The notes under the pieces: model-generated
The model's input: the letters and a program-made list of their open reading frames with translations, nothing else
What the model was told of the DNA's origin: nothing
Database searches by the model: none
Made by a program: the position numbers and the translations under genes
Origin: PFJX01 sp964466195
GTDB lineage: Bacteria; Pseudomonadota; Gammaproteobacteria; Burkholderiales; Thiobacillaceae
Length of the DNA stretch: 64,000 bases
Reading direction: 5' to 3'
NCBI GenBank assembly: GCA_964466195.1
Contig: CAYXMQ010000013.1
Location: 29,440 to 93,439, forward strand
Shown here: piece by piece, positions 17,844-26,804 of the stretch
Position numbering within the stretch: the stretch's first letter is position 1
Layout: every line of letters starts with the position of its first letter

Positions 17844-18836
17844 ATGGAATCAGATGCACGCTATGCCTGGGTGGGACTCGCCATGGTGACGCTGATCGTT
17901 GCGCTGGCGGCGGGTTTCTATTGGCTCAATGGCAACAACAAGGAGGACGTGGTTCGCTTCACCGTGTACTTCAAGAACCAGTCGCTGGAAGGGCTGCAAA
18001 TCAACAGCGATGTGCGCATGCAGGGCATCAAGGTCGGCAAGGTGGCCGACTACAACATTCTGCCGAGCCAGGCCAAGACGGTGCGGGTGATTCTTGAAGT
18101 GGACGCACGCACGCCGGTCTGGGAAGGGGCGGAAGCCGTGGTCAGTCGCAATCTGGTCACCGGACTGGCGGCGATCGATCTCGACAACGCCAGGAAGGAC
18201 GGGGTGGCGATCGGCCCGCCGCCGCCGGGCGAACCCTATCCGGTCATCGACGAAGGCGTGCCGCAAATGGCGCGCATCTCAAGCACGCTGGAAGGGTTGG
18301 GCAAGGCCGGCAGCGAGGCGGTCGTACGCGTCAACCAACTGCTGTCGGACGAGAACCAGCAGGCCTTCAGCCGCATCCTGGTCAATGTGGCGGGCGTGTC
18401 GGGCGATCTGCGTAAACTCAGTGCCGAGCTGGGCCCCGAGCTGCAGGCTACGCTGGCTGCGGCGCGCCAGGCCGTGGTGCGACTGGATGCGGTGGGCGAG
18501 GAACTGACGCCGGTGTTGCGCGATGGCGGTCGCCTGCTGCGTGACGGCGGCCAGTGGATGCAGCAGAGCGGACAGCGTCTGGATAAATTGGCCGGCGACG
18601 CCGAGGCCACGCTGAGCACCACGCGCAACACGTTGCAGACGCTGGATGCCGGTATGCGGGACATCCAGACTCAGCTCCGCCTCAGCGTCGATCTTGGCAT
18701 GCAGGAAATCCAGACTACTGCGCAGGCGCTGCGCAGCGCCAGCGATGCGCTGCAAACCACCAGCCGGGAGTACAGCGATCCTGGCCGCATTCTTTACGGC
18801 CCGCTCAAGGGCGAACTGGGACCGGGGGAGCAATGA
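17844..18836 (+). CDS. MlaD-like MCE-domain lipid-binding protein
   Basis: Periplasmic substrate-binding component anchored by one N-terminal transmembrane helix (about residues 8-28), 330 residues. The MCE domain spans about 37-120 (VYFKNQSLEGLQINSDVRMQ, GIKVGKVADYNI). The remainder is a long helical/coiled-coil stretch (LRDGGRLLRDGGQWMQQSGQ, TLSTTRNTLQTLDAG), longer than E. coli MlaD and more like MCE proteins whose helices form a needle or tunnel. A strong SD, AGGAGG, lies three bases before the ATG. The stop overlaps the lipoprotein start (ATGA). Confidence 0.92.
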   Translation: MESDARYAWVGLAMVTLIVALAAGFYWLNGNNKEDVVRFTVYFKNQSLEGLQINSDVRMQGIKVGKVADYNILPSQAKTVRVILEVDARTPVWEGAEAVVSRNLVTGLAAIDLDNARKDGVAIGPPPPGEPYPVIDEGVPQMARISSTLEGLGKAGSEAVVRVNQLLSDENQQAFSRILVNVAGVSGDLRKLSAELGPELQATLAAARQAVVRLDAVGEELTPVLRDGGRLLRDGGQWMQQSGQRLDKLAGDAEATLSTTRNTLQTLDAGMRDIQTQLRLSVDLGMQEIQTTAQALRSASDALQTTSREYSDPGRILYGPLKGELGPGEQ

Positions 18837-19462
18837 TCAAGCCGCTTGGAATCGCCTGTCTTGCCGTGGCGCTGGTTTCCGGTTGCAGTTTGCCGGGTGC
18901 GCGCACGCATGCGCTCAGCCATTACGTGCTGGAGGTGCCGCCGCCGAGCCTGGTCGCTGTCGCTGCGATCTCGCGCCCGGTGTTGCTGCTGCGCGACGCC
19001 GAGCCCGGCGGGTTTTCACAAAGCTTGCGTCTGGTCTACAGCCGCGCGCCCGGCACGCAGGCGCAGTACCAATATGCGCGCTGGAACGAGGCGCCGCCGA
19101 AACGTCTGCATACGCTGTTGCGCCAGCGCCTGCTGGCCAGCGGCCTGTATGCCGGCGTCGTGCCGATCGGGGCGGGTGTGCAGGGCGACTATCAATTGAA
19201 TGTGCGTTTGCTGGATTTCTTTCACAACGCCGAAAAAACGCCCGGAAGCGCGCACATCAAGCTGGAAGCCGAACTGCTGCAGCGGGCTACGGCGCGGCTG
19301 ATCGGGCAACAGGTGTTCGTCGCCGAGGTGCCGCTGAGCGATCAGAACGCCGCCGCCGCAGCGGCCGGCCTCGGCCTGGCCAGCGGCCAGGTGCTGGATG
19401 CAGTGGTCGCCTGGCTGGCGCGCGTGCAGCCATTCTCGGTCGAGAACGCGCAAGCCCGCTAA
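18833..19462 (+). CDS. ABC-type transport auxiliary lipoprotein (PqiC-like)
   Basis: Predicted outer-membrane lipoprotein of 209 residues. The signal peptide ends at a lipobox LVSGC, with Cys at about residue 18. The mature domain follows the ABC-transport auxiliary pattern (HYVLEVPPPS, VLLLRDAEPGGFSQSLRLVY) seen in PqiC and in partners of MCE systems. It closes the four-gene lipid-transport operon and overlaps the MCE gene by four bases. It probably receives the MCE protein at the outer membrane. Confidence 0.88.
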   Translation: MIKPLGIACLAVALVSGCSLPGARTHALSHYVLEVPPPSLVAVAAISRPVLLLRDAEPGGFSQSLRLVYSRAPGTQAQYQYARWNEAPPKRLHTLLRQRLLASGLYAGVVPIGAGVQGDYQLNVRLLDFFHNAEKTPGSAHIKLEAELLQRATARLIGQQVFVAEVPLSDQNAAAAAAGLGLASGQVLDAVVAWLARVQPFSVENAQAR

Positions 19463-19521
19463 AATGATGCTTTGCGCGAGCTTACGTTCAGCGACCTTAC
19501 GTTCAATTTCACGCCCGATTC

Positions 19522-20079
19522 ATGCTGCTCTACATTCATGGCTTCAATAGCTCCTCCCGCTCCGGCAAGGCGCAAGAACTCGGCGACTGGCTCGGTTCGC
19601 GCGGCCTCGCTGAAGCGTATTTCTGCCCGGACCTGCCGCATCGGCCGGCCGAGGCCATGCGGCTGTTGGATGATCTGATTGCCTCCAGCCCGCATCCGGT
19701 CAAGCTGATCGGCAGTTCGCTAGGCGGGTTTTACGCCACCTGGTTGGCCGAGAAGCACGGCCTCAAGGCGATTCTGGTCAACCCCTGCGTGGCCTGCGAG
19801 AACAAGTTGGCGGGTCTGGTCGGGCAGACGCAAAAAAATTGGCATAGCGGCGAAGAGTACGTGTTCAGCGCGGCGCATGCGGTCGAACTGCAAGCTTATG
19901 CGGTGGCGGCGATCAGCCGCCCGGAGCGCTATCTGTTGCTGGCCGAAACCGGCGACAGCGTGCTCGACTATCGCGAAGCCGTGAGTTATTACAAAGCTGC
20001 GCAGCAGGTCGTGCTGAACGGCGGCGATCATGGTTTCTCGCGTTTTATCGAATACATCCCGGCCATCCTGGCCTTTTGA
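19522..20079 (+). CDS. yqiA: YqiA-family esterase
   Basis: Small alpha/beta-hydrolase of 185 residues. The fold opens with LLYIHGFNSSSRSGKAQEL; the nucleophile Ser is in IGSSLGGFYATWLAE, the acid in LAETGDSVLDY and the His in NGGDHGFSRF. E. coli YqiA cleaves acyl-CoA and ester substrates in vitro, but its physiological role is unclear. It lies 59 bases after the lipoprotein gene and may or may not belong to that operon. Confidence 0.9.
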   Translation: MLLYIHGFNSSSRSGKAQELGDWLGSRGLAEAYFCPDLPHRPAEAMRLLDDLIASSPHPVKLIGSSLGGFYATWLAEKHGLKAILVNPCVACENKLAGLVGQTQKNWHSGEEYVFSAAHAVELQAYAVAAISRPERYLLLAETGDSVLDYREAVSYYKAAQQVVLNGGDHGFSRFIEYIPAILAF

Positions 20080-20124
20080 CTTTAACTTTTTACGTAGTCT
20101 CAACAGGGCTGCGGGTGGCTATTC

Positions 20125-21984
20125 ATGTTTGTGCTTTACGAAGAAGACGGTGATATCAAGGCCGGCAGCGTCCTCGCCGATAACGACAGTTCGCTGCAGA
20201 TCGAATCTCAGCACGGTAAACGCGGCAAGCTGAAGGCGGGGCATGTGTTGTTGCGTTTCGATGCGCCGGCTCCGGCGCAGGTGATGGATGGCGCGCGCGC
20301 GCTGCGCCAGGAATTCGACCTCGATTTCCTCTGGGAAGTCGCCGGCGAAGCCGAATTCGGTTTCGAGACCCTGGCACAGGATTATTTTGGTCGTAAGCCG
20401 AGTGCGCCGGAATTCGCAGCCATCGTGCTGGCCTTGCATCAGGCGCCGATTTTTTTCCAGAAAAAAGGCAAGGGCCGTTACAAGGCGGCACCGGCCGAAT
20501 CTTTGGCTGCCGCCAAGCTGGGCCTGGAACGCAAGGCGCGCGAGGCGGCGCTGCGCACCGAATGGGTCGCCCAGCTGGTACGCGGCGAGCTGCCGGAAGC
20601 CCTGCGCGCCAAGGTGTTCGAGTTGGCGCACAAGCCGGATAAAAACAGTCTGGAGTTCAAGGCGCTGTCGGATGCGTGTGCCGAAACCAATCTTTCGCCG
20701 GTCCGCCTGCTCGATAAGTGCGGCGCCATTCCGTGCAGCCTGGAATTTCATCGCCAAGCCTTTCTGCTGACCCATTTTCCGCGCGGGTTGGCTTTTCCCG
20801 CCTTGGCCGCGGCGTTGCCGCCGCCTGATCTGCCGCCCGGCGACGCCCCCGCGTTCAGCATCGATGATGCGGCCACCACCGAAATCGACGATGCCTTTTC
20901 GGTGATTTTCCGCGCTGACGGATCGGTTCGCGTCGGCATACACATTGCCGCACCGGCCCTCGGCATCACGCCGGGTTCCGATCTCGACAAGCTGGCGGCG
21001 ACCCGGCTCTCGACCATCTACATGCCGGGCGACAAGATCACGATGCTGCCGGAAGGCCTCATTGCGCAATACACGCTGGCCGAGAACCGCGATTGCCCCG
21101 CGCTTTCGCTGTATGTCGAAGTCGGCCCGGATTACGCCATTCAGACGCTTTCGACCAAGGCCGATTTGATCTGCATCGCTGCCAACCTGCGCCACGAAAC
21201 GCTGGAGCCGTTGTTCAACGAGGCCACGATCGGCCAGCCCGGCGAGGACTACGCCTTCCGGCGCGAGCTGGAATGGCTGTATGGCTTTGCTCGTCATCTC
21301 GAAGTTGCACGCGGCAAGGCCGATCAGGTGCAGCGCAACGACTATGTGTTCAAGGTCGACGGCGAGCATGTCGACATCGTGCCGCGCGTGCGCGGCAATC
21401 CGATCGACAAGCTGGTTTCGGAAATGATGATTCTGGCCAATAGCCGCTGGGGCGGCATGCTGGCGGATCGCAACGTCGCCGGCATTTACCGCGCGCAAAC
21501 CGGCGGCAAGGTGCGGATGACGTTGAAGCCGGCGCCGCACGAAGGCCTCGGTGTTGCGCACTACACTTGGAGCACGTCGCCGCTGCGGCGCTATGTTGAT
21601 TTGCTGAATCAACGCCAGATTCTTGCAGTCGCTCGCGAGGAGGCGCCGCCACACGCGGGCAACGACCCGTTGTTGTTCGCCGCCGTGCGCGATTTCGAAC
21701 TGGCCTATGACGCCTACAACGAATTCCAGCGAGGCATGGAACGCTATTGGTGCTTGCGCTGGCTGCGCCAGGAAGGCATCCAGGAAATCGATGCCACGGT
21801 TTGGCGCGAAAACCTGATTCGGCTGGAAGGCTTGCCCTTTGTCGCCAAAGTCATCGGTGCGCCGACATTGAATCCGGGCGAGCGGATACGCGTTGCGGTG
21901 GCGGATATCGACTTGCTCGACGTGGATATGAGTTGTCGTTTTCTGCGGCAGGAGCCGCTTGTGAGTGCGGCAACGGATGCCTGA
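20125..21984 (+). CDS. RNase II/RNase R-family exoribonuclease
   Basis: Hydrolytic 3'-5' exoribonuclease of 619 residues. The RNB catalytic domain starts near residue 245 with the metal-binding Asp cluster in FSIDDAATTEIDDAFSV, followed by IHIAAPALGITPGSDLDK and the AENRDCPALSLYVEVG strand. The N-terminal 240 residues are a reduced winged-helix/cold-shock region (FFQKKGKGRYKAAPAE) and the C-terminus is a short S1-like domain. This is shorter than RNase R (about 800) and close to RNase II. It overlaps the next gene by eight bases. Confidence 0.92.
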   Translation: MFVLYEEDGDIKAGSVLADNDSSLQIESQHGKRGKLKAGHVLLRFDAPAPAQVMDGARALRQEFDLDFLWEVAGEAEFGFETLAQDYFGRKPSAPEFAAIVLALHQAPIFFQKKGKGRYKAAPAESLAAAKLGLERKAREAALRTEWVAQLVRGELPEALRAKVFELAHKPDKNSLEFKALSDACAETNLSPVRLLDKCGAIPCSLEFHRQAFLLTHFPRGLAFPALAAALPPPDLPPGDAPAFSIDDAATTEIDDAFSVIFRADGSVRVGIHIAAPALGITPGSDLDKLAATRLSTIYMPGDKITMLPEGLIAQYTLAENRDCPALSLYVEVGPDYAIQTLSTKADLICIAANLRHETLEPLFNEATIGQPGEDYAFRRELEWLYGFARHLEVARGKADQVQRNDYVFKVDGEHVDIVPRVRGNPIDKLVSEMMILANSRWGGMLADRNVAGIYRAQTGGKVRMTLKPAPHEGLGVAHYTWSTSPLRRYVDLLNQRQILAVAREEAPPHAGNDPLLFAAVRDFELAYDAYNEFQRGMERYWCLRWLRQEGIQEIDATVWRENLIRLEGLPFVAKVIGAPTLNPGERIRVAVADIDLLDVDMSCRFLRQEPLVSAATDA

Positions 21985-22912
21985 AACTGCAGGTCTCCTG
22001 CCGCTAATCGCTCGTGTCTGGGCGGAGGCCAAGGCTTGGTTGGGCTTCCTGACTACCGCGATTGCTTCGTTTGGCAACGCGGTACTGGTTTCAGCCATCC
22101 TCCACGTGGTCGTGATCTTTGGCGTAGACAAACCCCAGATCAATCCGAAGCTGTTCGAGAACTCGACGCCGCCGATCGACGTCGTGCTGGTCAACGCCAA
22201 GACCAAGGCCAAACCGCTGCAGGCCGATGTATTGGCGCAGGCAAATCTCGACGGCGGCGGCAATGTCGATGACGATCGCCAGGCCAAGTCGCCCTTGCCG
22301 GCGGCCGAACGCGACCAGATCATGAGCACCGAGGCGGCATTCAACGCACGCGTGCAGGCGCTGGAACAGCAGGCCAAAACCCTGCTGCAGCAGGTCAAAT
22401 CGGATTATAAAACCCCGGAGCAGAAGCCCGCGCCGGTGGCCGACGCCCGTCCCCCCAGCCCCGATCCAGCGCCGATGGACCTGGCCTCGCGCAGCCTGGA
22501 AATGGCGCGCCTGCAAGCGCGGATCGATCAGCAGCGCGAGGAATATCAGAAGCGGCCGCGCCGCATGTTTGTCGGCGCGCGGGCGCAGGAGTTCACTTTC
22601 GCCCAGTACGTTGAAGATTGGCGCATCAAGGTCGAGCGGGTCGGCAACCTGAATTACCCGGAGGCCGCCAAGCGAAACAGCCTGTACGGCACCTTGATGC
22701 TGACCGTGAATATCTTCGAGAGCGGCGAAATCGAATCGATTCAGATCGATCGTTCATCCGGCTCCAAGGTGCTCGATTCGGCGGCGGTCAAAATCGTCGA
22801 AATGTCCGCCCCGTTCCCGCGCTTTCCCGATGCGATTCGCAAGAAGGTGGATATTCTGGGCATCACGCGCAGCTGGACCTTCACCCGCTCCGACCAGCTC
22901 ACATCCCAATAA
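21977..22912 (+). CDS. TonB-like energy-transducing protein
   Basis: Protein of 311 residues with one transmembrane helix near residues 30-50 (SFGNAVLVSAILHVVVIFGV), a long polar, partly coiled-coil periplasmic region (about 95-190) and a C-terminal TonB domain (NYPEAAKRNSLYGTLMLTVN, then IDRSSGSKVLDSAAVKIVE). It would pass proton-motive energy or contacts to an outer-membrane protein; no exbB/exbD or receptor gene is adjacent. The ATG at 21977 is preferred over an in-frame GTG at 21965; both lie inside the end of the RNase gene, so translation is probably coupled. Confidence 0.85.
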   Translation: MPETAGLLPLIARVWAEAKAWLGFLTTAIASFGNAVLVSAILHVVVIFGVDKPQINPKLFENSTPPIDVVLVNAKTKAKPLQADVLAQANLDGGGNVDDDRQAKSPLPAAERDQIMSTEAAFNARVQALEQQAKTLLQQVKSDYKTPEQKPAPVADARPPSPDPAPMDLASRSLEMARLQARIDQQREEYQKRPRRMFVGARAQEFTFAQYVEDWRIKVERVGNLNYPEAAKRNSLYGTLMLTVNIFESGEIESIQIDRSSGSKVLDSAAVKIVEMSAPFPRFPDAIRKKVDILGITRSWTFTRSDQLTSQ

Positions 22913-22985
22913 GCTTTTTTGTAGTGCCGATAAAGCCAGTAAATCGGTAAAATCCACGTTTCATCCATTACCGAAGGACCGCTTC

Positions 22986-23993
22986 ATGCATACCGGCACC
23001 ACGCTTACCCAATTCATCATTGAAGAGCAGCGCCACATTGCCGGCGCCACCGGCGATTTCACCGCGTTGCTGAACGATGTCGTCACCGCCATCAAGACCA
23101 TCTCCAATGCCGTCAACAAAGGCGCGCTGATCGGTGTCATGGGTGCGCTGGAAACCGAGAACGTGCAGGGCGAAACGCAGAAGAAGCTGGACGTGATCAC
23201 CAATGAAATGATGATCCGCAACAACGAATGGGCGGGGCATCTGGCCGGCATGGCTTCGGAAGAAATGGACGAGGTCTATCCGATTCCGACCAAATATCCG
23301 CTCGGCAAATACCTGATGGTGTTCGACCCGCTGGACGGCTCCAGCAACGTCGACATCAATATTTCCGTCGGCACCATATTCTCGATCCTGCGCGCGCCGG
23401 TGCCCAATCGCGCCGCATCGGAGGCGGATTTCCTGCAGCCCGGCGTCAAACAGGTCTGCGCCGGCTATGCCTTGTACGGCTCCTCCACGATGCTGGTGCT
23501 GACCACCGGCCACGGCGTCAACGGTTTCACACTGGACCGCGACATCGGCGAGTTCATCCTGACCCATCCGGATATGAAGATTCCTGCCGACACCAAGGAG
23601 TTTGCGATCAACGCGTCCAACCAGCGTTTCTGGGAAGCGCCGGTGCAGCGCTATGTGGCGGAATGTCTGGAAGGCAGCACCGGCCCGCGCGGGCGCGATT
23701 TCAACATGCGCTGGGTCGCTTCGATGGTGGCGGAAGTACACCGCATCCTGACCCGCGGCGGCATCTTCATGTACCCGCGCGACACCAAGGATGCCAGTAA
23801 AGCCGGCAAGCTGCGTCTGCTCTACGAAGCCAACCCGATGAGCTTCATCGTCGAACAGGCCGGCGGCATGTCTTCGACCGGCTACGAACGCATTCTCGAC
23901 ATGACCCCGGAAAATCTGCACCAGCGCGTGCCGGTGATTCTGGGCTCCAGGAATGAAGTGGACGTAGTGGTGGGGTATCACAAGGGCGTTTGA
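22986..23993 (+). CDS. fbp: Class I fructose-1,6-bisphosphatase
   Basis: Gluconeogenic and Calvin-cycle enzyme that hydrolyses fructose 1,6-bisphosphate to fructose 6-phosphate, 335 residues, full length. The metal and substrate site is in YLMVFDPLDGSSNVDINIS; GALETENVQGETQKKLDVI lies upstream. The start at 22986 gives the canonical N-terminus HTGTTLTQFIIEEQRH. A strong hairpin terminator follows at 24014. It is transcribed alone or from the preceding gene; no Calvin-cycle genes are next to it. Confidence 0.97.
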   Translation: MHTGTTLTQFIIEEQRHIAGATGDFTALLNDVVTAIKTISNAVNKGALIGVMGALETENVQGETQKKLDVITNEMMIRNNEWAGHLAGMASEEMDEVYPIPTKYPLGKYLMVFDPLDGSSNVDINISVGTIFSILRAPVPNRAASEADFLQPGVKQVCAGYALYGSSTMLVLTTGHGVNGFTLDRDIGEFILTHPDMKIPADTKEFAINASNQRFWEAPVQRYVAECLEGSTGPRGRDFNMRWVASMVAEVHRILTRGGIFMYPRDTKDASKAGKLRLLYEANPMSFIVEQAGGMSSTGYERILDMTPENLHQRVPVILGSRNEVDVVVGYHKGV

Positions 23994-24013
23994 TTCCAAA
24001 CGAACCCAGCGGT

Positions 24014-24051
24014 AAACAAAAAGGGGCGCCAGTTGGCGCCCCTTTTTGTTT
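24014..24051. terminator. Bidirectional intrinsic terminator after fbp
   Basis: A perfect 17-base inverted repeat, left arm 24014-24030 and right arm 24035-24051, around a four-base loop AGTT. The GC core is GGGGCGCC and the outer parts are A-rich on the left and T-rich on the right, so it gives a U tract in both directions. It separates fbp (+) from the exported protein gene (-), whose stop is at 24088. Confidence 0.93.
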
Positions 24052-24087
24052 AAAAGTACCGTGCTCGGTCTGAAAGCTGTCCTCAGT

Positions 24088-24702
24088 TTACTGATACAGC
24101 GATTCAAAGTAGGCCTGAACCTGGGCAGCATTCCAATTCACGCCAGTTGGATCGTACATGCCGCCACCGATCGTGGCATTGAACATGGCCACCACCTGCG
24201 CCGTCGTCAATGGGAAGTTCGGCGCATATTCAATGGCGTTAAGGTAGGAGGCAACCGCAGCGCGTCCAAGCGGCAGATTTAGCGGTTTGTAGAGGACGTC
24301 GGTGTCTTCGGTGTTGGCCAGCACTTGCTGAAAAGTGGCAACAGAACCTGTAGCACTGCCGGGCTTGATGATTTTGCTGTCGCTGGTTCTTATCCAGTAG
24401 GTATCCGAGAAGCCGACACTGGTAAAGAGAACCGTTTTATTCACTACGGTACTTGTTTTGGTTATCCAGGTGGTTGGCGATGCGCCCAGTGTATTGCAGG
24501 TTACCGGAGCTCCATGAGAGGACACATTGCCGGAAATCTGCCCGGAAATCGTGCAGTTGTACGGTGCGGCGCCCAGCACGGGGCGGCTGAGCAAGGTTCC
24601 GATGACGATGGGCGCGGCCAAGCCGCCTTTGGCCAGACGGCGACGCTGTTCGTCGATTTTCGGACGAGCATCTGGGGCGTTGGGTTCGATCGGTGTGGTC
24701 AT
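24088..24702 (-). CDS. Exported protein with Tat-like signal; candidate substrate of the HprK-like cassette
   Basis: Protein of 204 residues that I cannot assign to a characterised family. The ATG at 24702 is chosen for its SD (GGAAGGA). A polar N-region (about 1-20) is followed by QRRRLAKGGLAAPIVIG, a twin-arginine-like segment with a hydrophobic core, and a likely cut near VLGA-AP (about residue 45). The mature part has two cysteines (YNCTISGQ, VTCNTLG), is rich in Ser, Thr and Asn, and ends with NWNAAQVQAYFESLYQ. It lies 123 bases after the nucleotidyltransferase gene on the same strand. Position and export signal suggest it is a target of the kinase cassette; this is inference. Confidence 0.7.
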   Translation of the reverse strand: MTTPIEPNAPDARPKIDEQRRRLAKGGLAAPIVIGTLLSRPVLGAAPYNCTISGQISGNVSSHGAPVTCNTLGASPTTWITKTSTVVNKTVLFTSVGFSDTYWIRTSDSKIIKPGSATGSVATFQQVLANTEDTDVLYKPLNLPLGRAAVASYLNAIEYAPNFPLTTAQVVAMFNATIGGGMYDPTGVNWNAAQVQAYFESLYQ

Positions 24703-24825
24703 GTCGTGGTTTCCTTCCGTGTACGCGTTTACCAAGCAATTAACAGGCCAAGAAATAAGTTTCGTATAAACAAAGAGTTGAAAAATCCGGTCGGATGAAT
24801 TGTAAAAAATTCCGACGTTTGCTCG

Positions 24826-25902
24826 TCAGTTTGGTTCCCGTTCCCGACGCCTGGCCTGATGCCACAAGTGCGGCAGCAGCAGCTGCCATGGCATGCGCAG
24901 GTAATGGCTGCGGACATACAAGGCCAACTGGGCGAGACGAGGCCAACGCCCTTGGCATGAGGCGTGCGCCGAGGCGAGTCCGGCATCGAACAGCCGCCGC
25001 ATCAGCGGGCGTTGCCAGGCGGGCGGGCGGGACGGGCAGGCGGCGATGACGTGCGCCGGAATCGGCGTATGCAGCCAGCGTCGGCAACAATCGAGCGCGT
25101 AATACAGCGGACGCCCCAGATTCAGGATATGCGCGCGTTGCAGCAGTGTCGGCCAGAAATCCGGTAACGACGAGTAATGGCGCAGCAGGGCATCGAGGTC
25201 GACCAGGTCGCGCAGTCCATGGCCCCATTCGCCTTCGTGAAACAGATGGCAGGCGGAATGCAGAACCAGATCGGTCTCGGCCGGAATGCCCAGCCCGGGC
25301 GGGTCGGCTAGAGCTTTTGCGGCTGCCAGGATCGGAGCGGCTTGCGTGCGGATGCGCGCGGTTTCGGGCAGCAGGTTGTGATGCACGTCCAACACGGTGC
25401 CGCGGCGAATGTGGGTCATCGGCGGCAGTTCATGCATCCAGGTCCGGTAATAGCGTTGATCGTAGTTGTCCTGTTTCTGCGTATGCCAGCCCGCCAATAG
25501 CAACGCGCCTTCGGCCTGGCCGAGCTGTGCGCGCGGCACCAGAATGTCGATGTCGCTGAACAGGCGGCCCGCGGCCGGCGGCAAGTCGGCGATGGCATAG
25601 GCTGCACCTTTGAGCAGCAACACCGGGCCGTCGAGTTCGGCCAGCGCGTGCGCCACGCGGCGCGCTTCCCAGCGTACCGCCTGGCGCTGTTTGGCCGCTA
25701 CGCTGCGTGCGGCGGTCAGGTGCGGCAGCACCGCGCTTGGGACTCGGCTGTCCAGCCCCAGGCTTTCCGCCTGCACCGCCAGGCGGGCCAGGAGTCCCGC
25801 CGCGCCGGCCTGGCGCAGCAGCCGATCCCAGCCGCTCAGGTCGAGCGTCGCCATTTCGGCGGGGTTGCGCAGCACCGCGAGCAAGGGTTGGCAACGGCTC
25901 AT
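24826..25902 (-). CDS. Nucleotidyltransferase-family protein of the HprK-related cassette
   Basis: Protein of 358 residues of the uncharacterised nucleotidyltransferase family (NTP_transf_5-like). The minimal nucleotidyltransferase signature lies near residues 90-120: VLLLKGAAYAIADLP, then RLFSDIDILVPR with the two metal-binding Asp. A helical C-terminal half follows (LHSACHLFHEGEWGHGLRDL). Related enzymes occur beside HprK-like kinases in peptide-modification clusters, where their role is unsettled. The start overlaps the kinase stop by four bases. Confidence 0.85.
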   Translation of the reverse strand: MSRCQPLLAVLRNPAEMATLDLSGWDRLLRQAGAAGLLARLAVQAESLGLDSRVPSAVLPHLTAARSVAAKQRQAVRWEARRVAHALAELDGPVLLLKGAAYAIADLPPAAGRLFSDIDILVPRAQLGQAEGALLLAGWHTQKQDNYDQRYYRTWMHELPPMTHIRRGTVLDVHHNLLPETARIRTQAAPILAAAKALADPPGLGIPAETDLVLHSACHLFHEGEWGHGLRDLVDLDALLRHYSSLPDFWPTLLQRAHILNLGRPLYYALDCCRRWLHTPIPAHVIAACPSRPPAWQRPLMRRLFDAGLASAHASCQGRWPRLAQLALYVRSHYLRMPWQLLLPHLWHQARRREREPN

Positions 25903-26804
25903 GCCGCCAACTCCGCAAACACCCGCAGCGCGTCGTCCAGGTTCGAATACGTGAAGTCATAGCATTCGCAGGCATCCATCAGCGCGGCGTTGAGCTCGAA
26001 CCCGAGACCGCCCAGCAAGCTGTAATTGAATGCGTGGCTGGCCGTGTGCAGGAACGCGTCGGCGCGCGAATGCGGGCTCAGACGCGCCGCGGTGTTTTCC
26101 TTGCTCCAGCGCGGGAACACGACCCAGGCCGGGCGCGCTTTCTGGTCGACGCGGGCGACGCTGTCGGCGCTGGGTTGCAGGTGCGCTACCGTGCCCTTGT
26201 GCGTGTCGCGGGCGGGCGCGCCGATCACCGCGTCGGGAAAGGCGCGTTGGATCACGGCTATGGAGGCGTTTTTCAGACTGACCGGGCGGGCGAGGCCGAC
26301 CAACCGGCCGTCGTCGCGATCGACCAAGGTGATTTCATCGGACAGCAGCCGCCAGCCGGACAGCATCAACGCGGCGGTCAGCGTGCTTTTTCCAGCGCCG
26401 GGGTCGCCCGGCAGCACGACGGCGCGGCCGTTCTTCTCCAGCACGGCGGCGTGCAGCATCAGGTAATGGTGGGCATGGCCGGCCACACACCAGTTCAAGC
26501 CCCATTCCAGCAGCGCGAAAGCGTGGTTGGCCGGCAGCGGCTTGAACGGCGAATGGCCGTCGTGCCAGAAATTGATCTGCGGTCGCAGCCAGCGGCGCAA
26601 CCCGGCAGGCGGGCCGACACGGACATGAAAGTCGCAGAATTCGCCGTCGGCCAGCGGGAAGTCGGCATAGAGCCGCAACAAACCGTCGGCAATCAGCGGC
26701 ATGGGGCTGTGGATGCGGGTCACGAACGGGCCGGTGCGCAATACCAGGCTGTTGTCGGCAAGACGTTGGCGCAGCTGCGCCGGCGCCAGTTCGCCCAGCT
26801 TCAT
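25899..26804 (-). CDS. HprK-related kinase (HPr-rel-A type)
   Basis: Kinase of 301 residues related to the C-terminal domain of HPr(Ser) kinase. The P-loop is VVLPGDPGAGKSTLTAALML near residue 131, followed by a Walker-B-like LLSDEITLVD. The N-terminal third (LRTGPFVTRIHSPMPLIADG) is unlike true HprK, and the HprK signature loop is not visible. From memory of family models this is the HprK-related kinase A, found with a PqqD-like protein and a nucleotidyltransferase; the substrate is not known. It overlaps both neighbours by four bases, so the three are made together. No ptsH (HPr) gene is present in the window. Confidence 0.87.
   Translation of the reverse strand: MKLGELAPAQLRQRLADNSLVLRTGPFVTRIHSPMPLIADGLLRLYADFPLADGEFCDFHVRVGPPAGLRRWLRPQINFWHDGHSPFKPLPANHAFALLEWGLNWCVAGHAHHYLMLHAAVLEKNGRAVVLPGDPGAGKSTLTAALMLSGWRLLSDEITLVDRDDGRLVGLARPVSLKNASIAVIQRAFPDAVIGAPARDTHKGTVAHLQPSADSVARVDQKARPAWVVFPRWSKENTAARLSPHSRADAFLHTASHAFNYSLLGGLGFELNAALMDACECYDFTYSNLDDALRVFAELAA

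Noticed and set aside
20119..22398. Open frame of 759 codons on the minus strand opposite the RNase gene
   Set aside because: The opposite strand encodes an RNB domain with intact catalytic aspartates; the antisense frame has no recognisable domain.
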